From contig JAPYMA010000726.1 in NCBI GenBank assembly GCA_035041965.1, forward strand, positions 124,001 to 188,000: 64,000 nt of DNA, written 5' to 3'. Below, piece after piece: positions 29,301 through 41,300 of this stretch. Made by a program: the position numbers and the translations under genes. Source of the stretch: Anisakis pegreffii (Eukaryota > Nematoda > Chromadorea > Rhabditida > Anisakidae). The notes beneath the pieces are model-generated. The model saw only the letters and a list, made by a program, of their open reading frames with translations. It was not told the DNA's origin and made no database searches. Every line of letters begins with the position of its first letter. The stretch's first letter is position 1.

Positions 29301-32300
29301 TGAATGGAGAGAGGCCACAAATTGACAAGTGTATTCAAAAGACCCGTCAGCAGTGAAAGAACAGCACACATAGCGCATCTCATATGCATAATGGGTATCA
29401 CATAACGTTTCCGCTTCTCCGAACTGAAAACTTGGAATGTGGATGAACTTGAACAACGGACTATTACTATCATTCGGCTGGCGATAAGTGATCACCTCGA
29501 AAACCACATCGGAGATTCGTCCATCAAGTCATTCACTACTCACAGATCCGCCTTCATTTGCATTCACATTGAAACAAGCATATCGTTTGAAAATGCTCTT
29601 AGTGGTGTTGTAAAACTAATTTGAGAGTTCAACTTTGCTGCCGTTTGTTGCGGCCACTCGCACGCAGAATTCAGTCTTATTCTCGAATATCAGTTGATCT
29701 GAGATCATTCCATCGTTCTTGACTGATCGTAAATGTTCACTGAATGAAACGGTGCCTCGAGACGATTTGTTTTCGCTATGAGAGAACCGCTCGAACGATA
29801 CCGATTAGTGAAGACGAACTGCAATGGTATGCGATTTTGGTTTTGATTCGATTGTGTATGGATTTTTTTGTTTGGAATTTTTGTTTTGGTGATTCGATTT
29901 ATCAGTCTTCAACCTACATCGTCGTCTCCCCATCCGATTCTTCAATTACTTCCTTCAAATCTTTCTTACAATCAGGCTGATCTATCAGTCAATTCTCCAT
30001 TGTTCTAGAGCAACATTACTGCCGATCAATCAATTGGATCAAAATTTTTTGCTCCTATTTGATTAGCACAATTCCTTTATCATTTGCTTCCTCTATAGCT
30101 AGCAGTGTTTTTTCTGCGTTGTATTCACTCAAAAGTGCCTTTCGCATCAAAATTGCCAGCAGAAAATGAGTGAGTGCACCATGAAGCGACCACAAATTAT
30201 TCATTTGGTTCCTTCAATTGTTATTGGAATAATGAGAAAATTAGAGGAACAGAACGATGTTGGTGTTGAATGTACCACTCAAGTGGTACATGCATCCACC
30301 AATTTCATGTTGAAATAATGATTGATTATTTGATCGCATGCCACTCACTAGTCAAGAGTAGTCCGAACTGGCAAATTGGTTCCATGCATAATTACACTTG
30401 ATTATTCATTGACATTTTGTGTCGATGATACTTTTTATCACATCAAATAACGCTCAGCTATTCGAACTAATATGAAAAATTCGTTTCCAAATTATTTGAT
30501 TAATCCAGCTGAGGGAGGAAGTTGCAGTACCAATTCATGAACAAGAGAGAGACATTGCATAAGAGAAACATTTTCTTTTGACCAGTGCACGCAGCTTCAC
30601 TCAGTTTTTTCGTCCCAGCACTGTGCTGGAAGCAAACTGGACGCAACAATAGCAGATAATCCTCTGAAAATGGCGACTAAACAAGAAATAATCACTGGGA
30701 TTTTTGGAGAATACGTCAGTGGAGATTATGAGATTAGCATATCTGAATAGTAATTCAATTATTATGTAACAGACGTTATAAAGAACCAGCGATTTCAGTG
30801 ACAAATACTATAAACAAGTAGCTTAACTGCATCTCATCATTCGTTTAGCCTTCTTTCAAACGATGGTGCCGATCGTTGTAATTTGTTCACAACGTTAACT
30901 TTTCATTGATTCGAACTTTTTTGCTAGCTAAAATTTTTGAATAGTTTTTCTTTATTTACACAATTCGTTGCATTTCCGGCTGATGTATTCCGTTTCAATT
31001 TCGCACTTGTTTAGCTCGACCTAAATGAGTAATAACCATCAGTACAATGGCCATATGAAAAAAGATCTACAATGACCACACCGACTGGATTTAGATAAAT
31101 ATATGCTGCATCCGGAAGTAATCTGATATTGTTAGGTAGGAAATGTCATTAGAAAAATCATAAGCTTCGTACATTTTTTCCTTTACGATTACGATAGATA
31201 TGTCGTGATTGCATGAGTTTTTTGATTGATTTGAAATGTGATTCATTTAGTCAGCAACTGCTCTACTATACAATCATTGAGTTATGAACGTCACTGCTCT
31301 AAATTCTCGACGAATCAGTGTTCAGAAATTTTGATGTGCAATATTCAATCCGCTTCAGCAATATCAAGTTTTTGTGAGGGTAATAAATTTTATGGGCTAT
31401 CAAATGTTTATGGATCACACGGATTGAGCTGAGTTTATGAGTGGTTCTCATCGTACATAAATCATTTGAATTTAAACTGTTTTTATCGCTGGATTTGTAC
31501 TAGTCATCGCGAGAGCGAATCTCGCTGCTCTCATAGGAATAAGCCTCACCGAAAAAATCTTCCAGAAGGAGAGATTCCTATCCTTTCCCGAAATTGCTTA
31601 CCGACGATTCCAGGCTCTTCAAAATCAGTGAGTCTGATGGGCAGAATTTGACAATGGGCGAGATTTGGAGAACATCTCCCGAAACTGTGATAAAACTTAA
31701 CTCAGCCCTATAGGATGGCAACACGATACCGTGAAATATCGTCAGGCTTTATAGTGGAGAAAAACACTGAATAAAAGCTCAACTTAAACAATACAAGTTT
31801 TTCCTGGAGCCATTCTTCTTGTTTTGCTTCTATTTATTTATAGCGAGACCGCCCTAGTTTCTAGGATGACAGCTGACGTCTCACAGTGATCTAGATCGAA
31901 TCCATTCATTTTGCTAGTCAATGATTGAGACCCTTTCATAACCTATGAAATTTTATGGCTATATAACGATACATAATTCAAAATTTCTTCTATCTTTTCA
32001 TTAATCATTCGCCGAACAGAAGCCCTGAAGCACCAAGAACCGAACGGAAGTTAACTGCGACAATGTCACTGATGAAATGAATAGATGATTTTTTTGAGCG
32101 CCCGGTGGAATGTTTCCGAATCAGTTATTTATTGCGGTCAATCAAAATCATTCAATCCACTGATCACACACTGAACGTTCAGTACTCATTACTGTTGACA
32201 GTTGATGAGCTGTACAATGCCTGGTTTCCATCAAAGTTAAGCGAACTTCATGATGATTGCCTTGTGCTGTTGGGAAAGATGATTACTCGATTTATTTGTT

Positions 32301-35300
32301 TAGTTTTGTGGGCAATGATTTATTGCTAGCCATTTTGAAAGGATGTGAAACTGAAGAACTTAAGAACATTATTTGGTCGATGGTAGCAATCACCAAGTGA
32401 TTGATAACCTTGCTGAAATAGTTTTGATCGATTCTCCACCTCGACAAACTCAAAAAAAAACGTTTTGTTTTTGAAAGTTAAGATTGATAAAGTGGAAGCG
32501 TCATATAATCAGTTAGAGAGAAATGTTAGAAATCAAATCCACAGTGAGACTTTGCACTTTAAAAAAATTTTTTTTTAAATCATAGCTGAACGTTTTATGA
32601 ACCTCAGAGCAGACTATTTCTTTTAGTTAATGTAATTAAGTCAAATGCAATTATTTAGGTAAGCATACACCGGCAAATTTCGTTTGTCGCAGGTAACTTC
32701 GTATAGTTCTTCAGGAACAAATCTTCAAAGAATATTATTTTCATTCAGTCAAGTTATGACTGTGATAAGATATTACTTAACATGATTCATTCACTTGTCC
32801 GCATTCATTCAGCTGAAACCGTTCAGATGAGTGGATTTGGTGGACAGTTGTTTTAGATTAGTCAGATGATGCTGATCACTGACTAAGCTTACCTGCCGGC
32901 GAAATAGAATCGAATGAAAGTTTTGCAATCGCTCTTTTCTAATCATCGTTCACCAATTGTCTCTTATTCATATCTAGGTTTTAAAGATACTGAGTGAATC
33001 AGACTAAAAGAGTATCTGAGGCATTCAGATATGAATTTACGTCCACTGTTTATTGGTGTGCATCGAACTTCTTATTCTCATCATCTATTTTGCAACCTGC
33101 AAATTTCCTTCATCATCTTACTATTCAATAAATTATAGCTGATGGCATCACCTTTCTCATCCGATAAATATTATTTGCCTCAACTAGATTCGTGGCTAAA
33201 CGTCATTGAGCTTATCTTGATTAATCTCTTACAGAAGAATTTTCCAGTATGTTCGTTTCAATGTTCTCAAACGTTTTTGCTTTCACTAACGTCAACGGAT
33301 GAATCGTCTCACGAAGAAACATTTTGACTAAGCAGCGAAAATTTTGCTTCGGTTTATATGTATACTAGCAGCATCAGTTTCTATGAACTGTTCGATAGAT
33401 ACTACCACTTTCGATGAATTATTGCTAATTTGTGAAATTGCCTACGTTTCCTAGATTGGTTTTGATTGATGTCTCAGACTGCAGCAATGAACAATGATTC
33501 GTGTAGTCGGATAAATTTTGCATTCTTCCAAAACACTAATAGTTTGATGATATTCGATAGCGGTCTCGAAATGTTCACTGTCAACAACATTGATTTAGTG
33601 CCTCTTGTCAGTGATTCCGAAAAGTTTTTTAAACGATCTCTGAGGCTTTCTTCAGTCAGATATGTTGTTGATTTGACACGATAACGATAGATGAACTAAT
33701 ACAACCAGTTCATTCGTCTCTGATTACAAATACACCACTGCAAATGAGCCTTTGAGCAAGGCGCGCGTCATCTAATCCTTACATTAAGTTCTTCTTAATT
33801 CTCCAAGAGATATGACATGATATATTCGCATGTAATTTGATCTAATAGAGCAGCGAATTCTTTCGATTGCAACAACTCTTCAAGGAAAGACGTACCGATT
33901 TTGTGCTTTTAGCTAGTTAATGTTCATCAATCTTCTCACAAACATTATCCAAAGCAACTGTCTCAATTGTTCGATCACATATGATTCAGCGATTCCGACG
34001 GCGATTCAGTGGAAATTGCTTGATTGATGTTGTTTTGAGCGATGCTGATTCGAATAAATCATGAATGTTTTTGGTTCAACTAAATGAGATTAGTGAAAAA
34101 ATGAAACGAAATCAAACTCAGACGTAAAATCTCGAACATCTGTTATGGAACAGCTAATCCCATACCACTGCTGCATCTGTCTAATCTGATCGTGAGTGTA
34201 ACGTGTTCAGAGCTTACGATTGGTTTGCTAGCGAAATGCAATATACAACAAGGTAAACGATAGAAAGTCGATTGCAACATAGACTCGGAGCTCAGCTTAA
34301 ACTCGATTTCCCCTCGAATGAGCCACTCACTCATTTATCAGTTATTCTCGATAGCATTTGAGAAAACTTCTTTAAAATTTCGTGTGCTTTATAAAAAAGT
34401 TTTATTCACTGGGAAAAGAAAGGATGCAGATGATTTATAAAGGATCGAAATCGAGATCGATCACTAATGGTTCTTAACGCATTGTCTAGTTAGTTAAGCC
34501 ACAAACACGACCGACAAACGTGTTAAGTATTCCCAACTCCCGATAATAAAGAAGATTTATGCGATGTAATTGAATGAATTGTTGCCGCCGCACTGAAGTG
34601 ATTCGAGTGATTCAACTCTTGCTTCAATATAAGAGTGAATTGGGAGAGTTGGTGTTTTTTATTGGCAGATGTAATGCTATAAAGCAGACGTTTGATAAGG
34701 TTTGAGTGTCAGTATTCATAATTGTTTTAAATTAACGATGAAATGCGTACAAGTTGTGTGCAGCAGTTGTGCAACAGCAACAACTCATCATCATCCAAAC
34801 TCTCGTTCAACTCTAACTGGCCACCACCACTGCCCATCGGAAAGGTGTCTATTTTCGAAGCCATTAATTGCCTCCACTTGAACCACCAATCCATCCAAAC
34901 GTGTCCCGAAGTTACAATCTGTGATTTGATTCGGTGTGATTCGCGTTCTTTGAAGGCTTATTTTTTTCTCAATGCCAATTCCATAGTAGAGTTTTTTTCC
35001 GATCTGTAAACACCTCTTTTGATAAGAGGATTTTGACGTTTGAAACAAAAAGCGTTTTTTTCGATATTGCAATGTTTTTGTACTTCTTCAATTACTCTAA
35101 CATGTTTGGAATTAATTGTTCAGTTTCCTCTGCACCAGATTGGAATGTAATCTAAGACTGTCTTGCGTAAAATTGATTGAGGCGTGATATTTACGATGGT
35201 TTACACAGAATTTCATGATTTTATGCTGAGAAGTAATAAAACCATTTCTTCAAGCGGCGACGTATAGTTTTAGTTGACTGAGCTTTCCGAGAAATGAGAA

Positions 35301-38300
35301 AGAATCAGTGTTCAATCGGTATAGATTTTTGATCCCGTGCAACAAATCTTTTCCAAAACTGTTTTCTTTGGAGGATATAAACGGATTTCACATTCACATT
35401 GTTGTTAATTAGTCGCCACTTATAGATATCCTCATGTTTCAGTCAGTTTGATTGATCAGTTTCATTACATTCTTTAGGCCTACCTATTAGTATAACATAT
35501 CCGCATGTAATCCTAAAACCAGCAACAATTTATCACCATCCGTGTTACATCTTTGATCATTGACCGTCCAATTTGTCTAATGATTTTATGCGAACACAGT
35601 TATCATTCCATTCGTTCAATATCCATATTCGATTCCAACATTTTTCATGATTTGCGATTCCCCTCAAAACGCCTACTACTATTATAATCATTATTCGATG
35701 CTAGCATCAAAAAACATCGCACGTAATGCTCTCATAGCTTATAATTTAAAATTCTTGACGAGCATTGACCAGAGACTGTTCGATTCGTTGGCTGTAAGCT
35801 GATGTTTTTTATTCTACTGTTGCACCAGAACGATAATGATACTGCACTTAGCATTTTGATTACGTGTGTAGAGCAAATAGTAACCTATTTATAGTGGGTG
35901 ATTTTGAAGAATGAATCGACTCAATTTTGGAATTAAGAATAAATGAAGAACGGAAAATGATCTCAAATTTCTACAGAGCCATTTGAGAACGAAAAACTTT
36001 GCTGATACTAGAAGTCATAGTCATGATATTATTTTGCAGTATGCGAGAGGCGCAGCTACCTATCCACAGTTCCAGCAGCGCCTCGACAACGTCACCTCTA
36101 CAGAGTTCGATGCCCAGCCAGCTGGACCCAGGTATGGCTTGAATTAAATCATAAAGTAGCAATGCTTAATTGTTTATCCAACGTTTGCGCGACGGCTATT
36201 TGCGCAAATGTTGACTAGAACATAAATTTTATTTTAAGGATCCTCTGTCGTAAAGATCATTATAGGTGTTTTTTTAAAGTTTTGAAAATTTTTGAAGATC
36301 GTCAAAATGAACTTATGGGATGCATGTTGTGTTCCATAAAACAGGATTTCACATAGAGAGAGTTTCAGTTAGGAAAGGATAGTTTTTTTGTCCTCATCCA
36401 ATACTTTAAGCAATTTGTTCATTGCTTACCGCTATGTCATAAAACTTGTCATGCGAATGGCATTCGTGGAAATGGCCGTCATGTAAATACTGTGACACGA
36501 TTCTATCTCATCATCAAGAAAGTGACTCCCATAGACATGAGCACTTATCATTTGCAACGATTTGTTTTAGTTTCGGTAATTTTTGAGAGAGGGAGAGGCA
36601 CAAGTTTTTTGGAGACTTAAACTATAGCCAAAACGATTTAGCAAGGCGTGTCGGGTGGTCGAAAATCGAATATATCTATTTCGCCTGCATTAATTCATGA
36701 AATAATTATCGTAAGTGTGAGAAATTGTTACGAGTGAAATTACTGAGAGGTGCAGATCACATTGCATAAGTGTGCTATGGCAGGCAGTGTTGCTAGCCTA
36801 TGAAGCTCAAAAATTCCTCATCAGTGACGTGTTTATTCATATGATGGATGATGAGTGTTTGTTGTGGAAGAAGTGTGCGGCTGACTTTTATCCGTTGGAT
36901 CAGTTCGTTTAGGAATAAATTTTACAATCAATGAAATGCGTTTGCGCACCATCAAAATCAATTGCAAAAGTCCCATCCGCAGGAATTTCTCTGAACGTAT
37001 TCATATTCAGATGAATAAATTCGCTGTTTATTTCGCTGCTTTAGAAAACTTTTTCGAAGGCCATGTGTGACTCTTACTCGATACTCGATACCTATAGCAG
37101 TGACTTTGAAGAGTAATACTGCAGCGTTTTATGATGTAATGATACTGAAAAGTCACTTAAATGAACAGGAAGTGGTTACATTATTCAGTGAATTCGATAA
37201 ATACTTTTGATATGCTTTCAGGGATCCATCCATCAATTTACTTTCAAATCTCTTTAGAAATATTTATTCAGAAGTTTAAGTGTATCATTTTCGAATCACA
37301 TTCAGTACCTAGAGACTCAGTATTCCACGGGATAATTTCTTCTTTCTATGCTAAGGGAAATTTAAAAATACCTTTTCCCTTGCACATGCATGATGGTGCC
37401 CCCGAGAGTGATTCCACGTAATGTTCCGTTTCCAGTGGCGTAATCTGGATTTTTGTAAAAAATAAAACGAGGAATGAATTTTCTTTTGATACAATGCTTC
37501 AGGTCGCCTTCTCGAAGATACACGCGCTGATCGTTCACGTGCTAGTTCCTCTCAGAATGGTATCAGTTCAGGTCGTGCACAAAGAAACACTACAACCTCA
37601 AGTTTAGGAGGTAGTGGGTCCTCTTCGCTTCTGAAACAAGCACTAGCGAATCGAATGAATCCAGAGGTGGCGGCTCGTCGTGGATCCAAGGAGCACCGAA
37701 GTAGCCAGACCAGCTCACAACCACCTCAACCCCTGGCGAAAACGAACGCCATCGAGAGTGCGCTACCGAAATCACCATCCACCACCACTACCAATGCGAC
37801 AGATGATCAGAGCATTGGTGGCTTTACGGCATCCAGTACGGAGAGTGTTCGTTTGCGAAGTGAAGAGATGAAAATTGGAAGTGAGGAGAGCAGTGACCAA
37901 ATGAATCGATCGATCCTCATCAATCCAGCCTGGTATCGCGACGATGACGGTCGTACGGGTTTTAAACCGAAAGAATGGGATGGCGTGAAAGGGAAACAGC
38001 GAAGTCAAGTCAAAGAACTTCCGACGACCAGCGCTGCGAATGCCGAAGCAAGAGACGCAGTCGAAAAAGCGCAACTCGATGAACTGCTGAGTTCGGTGGC
38101 AGTTGAACAACAAAAGCGCAAAGCCAACGGCAATGCTAAATCTCCAACGCGATCTTCCTCTCCCAAAAAGCAACCCCAATCGATAACACTGCAAAAATCG
38201 GTGACAAGTCCAGTGAAAGGAGGATCACGTTCGCCAAACGCAAAACCATCCAAGATACCAACATCACCGGTAAAGAAGCTGAATGCCGCCTCAGAGCAGC

Positions 38301-41300
38301 GTCGACTTGCAGCGCAACGCTTGAGCGAAAAGACTGGCGAACCAAGCGTGTACGATGAGAATGACTTAACAGAACTATATGAACGTTCTGACAGTGCACA
38401 TGATGGAAACTATGATTTCCTGCCATCTGCGAACGTCGATCGCCAGAATCCACTGGAAACCCTTCAAGAGCCTCATGGCAAGAACGGTGAACCTTTCCCG
38501 GCGAGGCTCATTGGCTCAAGTGAACCGGACAAGAATGCAAACACCTCGGTCAATAGCCAAACCGGAACGGCTAAACCGACTGCATTATCCAGTGAGAATG
38601 GCTTGAGATCAGAGACAAGCACATCAGACAGCTCGCCAGCATGGCAGACACCATCACCGGACAATCGTTCAGCACGTATGATTCCACCAAATAATTTGAC
38701 TAAACTCAGAAGTGGATACAACTCTCTGCAAGCAGATCTAAGTGAGCGACGTGATTCATCGCTTAGTGAATCCAGTCGACTGTCCACATTGTCGCACAAA
38801 AGTGTCACGTTCTCAGATCGGGTTCAAATAGCTGAAATCGAAGGTCGTGGAGTACGAAGCGATTCAGAAGATCACGAAGATCGGAGTTGTTTAGCATCAG
38901 ACGATGAGACTAGTGATGATGAGGATGCTGCTACTGCTGCATTCAGTAGACGACGGGTCTCACCGAAACGTCAGTTGAGAGCTAAACAACAAATGCGAGG
39001 GTTTTTCGAGGGATCCATCAGAGCCCAGCAGCAGCAGCAACAACAACAAATGGATTCAAATGAAAGTGAGCGCCATGAGCGTAATGCTATGGCAATGCGT
39101 CGGATGGATGATTTCATGCAGCGGAACAGCGATAGTAGCGAGAATGATGGTGTGACCGCTGACCAGGTCTACAGAAACCTCCATCTTACAGCATCCGGTG
39201 ATGATATGGCACAACAAATGATGGAGCGACATTCGCCATATAGCGAACCGATTTTTGGATCGCCATCGTCAGTCCCTAGTTCATCCGCGTCAGACACGTC
39301 ACCTGTCGATGAACACGTTCTTGAGTCGTATCGTTTCAGGAGCAGGCCATCCGGAAGCATTGCATATGATCTGCAGCTGCATCCGAAACATCGTGAATAT
39401 AGGAATATTGGCGGAGTGTATAACGTCTCACAGGCAAGTGTCTATGAGGAAGACCTGTATGGTCCAGATCACCTGCAGTATTTGAGTGAGGAAGATTACG
39501 AAGCGTTGCAAAATCTGCCATTAAACGTTCGGCGAAGTATTATCGAGGAACAGCGACATCGTTATCATTCAGAAAACGAGCAGCAGTTGAATTACCAATT
39601 CCCTCCTGCGTATGGGTCAATGACTCGACTTCATGGTGTAGACTCTTCACCATCATCAACGATTGATTCATTTCCTCTGATGCCACGCTCAGCAAGTGGT
39701 TACTTCGAAGAGACAAATGCTGATTCTGAATCTGCCAGAAGACTTCAGCAATCTTTACCTGATCATGGAGCGCAATCACCTGCAGAGTCCTATGACAATG
39801 CCCAACAACAACTTGAGTCATCTTTCTATGAAAATGTGACATCCAGTAAAAGCGAGTTTTACGACGAAAGAGATCGCTCTCCAACACCGCTTGCCTCTTC
39901 GTTCAATGTTGCACAAGATGGTATGAAGAGGAGTACGCCATCTGATTCAACACTAGCGCATCAACTTCAGAACGCGGTCGATAGTAGCGATGAATCGACT
40001 GTGGTCGAAGAACCTCCTTCAGTAAGGCAGTCATCGAAAGATTTCCAACGGAGGCAGATGCTGCAGACCACATCTAGGACCATTCCAACCGTTCAGGTAT
40101 CACCGTCAGCGAACAGGACAAAGGAAACCATCGATCAAAGAGGAGGTATTCAAAAAACGCGTGATCAATCAGAAGGGTATGCCCAGGCGAATTCGAGCAG
40201 GCGACTGAATGGTGAACAACAAGATAGACTGAGCAAGGAGGAGCGTTTGAGGGCTCAATTTCTTTCGAAATTCGGTGGAACGAAAGCACCCGTTGAAAGG
40301 ATGGAATCTGATGGTGAGGAGTATCCAACAGACCCAAATCATCGTCGCTTCAGCTACGATAGTATGGCATCATCTAATTCGAGAGAATCTGTTGTGAGTG
40401 CGGCATCAATTCGTGCAGAAGCAACGTTGAGAAGAAACTTCAATTACTGATGGATCGGGAATGCTTCGAGATCGTTCTTACGATCTCTTCTGTTTATTCT
40501 TTTTCTGATATCCATTATAATCCACGAAGCAGTTATCGGCCGAGTGTCTTCTCAAATTCGTTCCCTCTGGATTCGTACGATTGCTTCATTGACGGTTTCC
40601 ATGGACCAGTTCGTTCTCTGTATATACAGCGTAATCTATGTCGCATTTTCACTACATTCTCTTCACGAATTGTTCTCATTTCCGTTTCACACATTATCAG
40701 AAAGGCTGTTCAATCTATCAAAAATTGGGCATTGCATAAAGAATCTGTTGCTGAACTGCAGCACAAATATTCCTTCATGTACTCACTCACCTGTTTCTAA
40801 CTTATTTATTCTTTCATTATGCCAATCAACTCGATGTTACTGTTGTGAATCCGTCATTCTGGCTGACCAAACTATCAAGATGGTTATATCTGTAGTATTT
40901 TCTGTTCATTTTCTGCTGTGTACTTTAACGAATCGAGCGCTTACTCGGTACTTCAACGGACAAACCGATGAATTTCTGCAGTAACGACCTGAGGCAAGCT
41001 TCAAAATTTAATTTCGTTACAATAACCTTATAGTGTACCATAGCACTTCAGGTCAGCTAGGGAGAAATTATCGCTTATTGTTGAATGTAAGAAAAAAATC
41101 AGTCACATCAATACGTCGTCGATAATTTTAATTAAGTTCCAAATTTGGGCGCATTGTATCAGATATTTCGGACAACTTTGACTGCAACTAGTTTAGAGAT
41201 ATCAAGCAATCATATAAGATGCATGTGCGCAGAACCTAGTTGATCATGATGGTTTTATGGTGCACCATTTGTTGATGCTTGAAAGATATGTATGTGTACT

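Noticed and set aside
29184..29507. Minus-strand 107-codon frame opposite a mec-2 intron
   Set aside because: A second overlapping frame is also open, there is no recognisable family and no clear splice sites. Kept only as a note in the intron entry.
37655..40450. Independent single-exon gene of 931 codons starting at ATG 37655
   Set aside because: The frame continues upstream to a good acceptor at 37502 whose phase matches the mec-2 exon at 36040, so it is the 3' exon of mec-2.
40544..40984. 146-codon hydrophobic frame after the long mec-2 stop
   Set aside because: No coding features. It lies in the probable 3' untranslated region and its composition fits AT-rich non-coding sequence.
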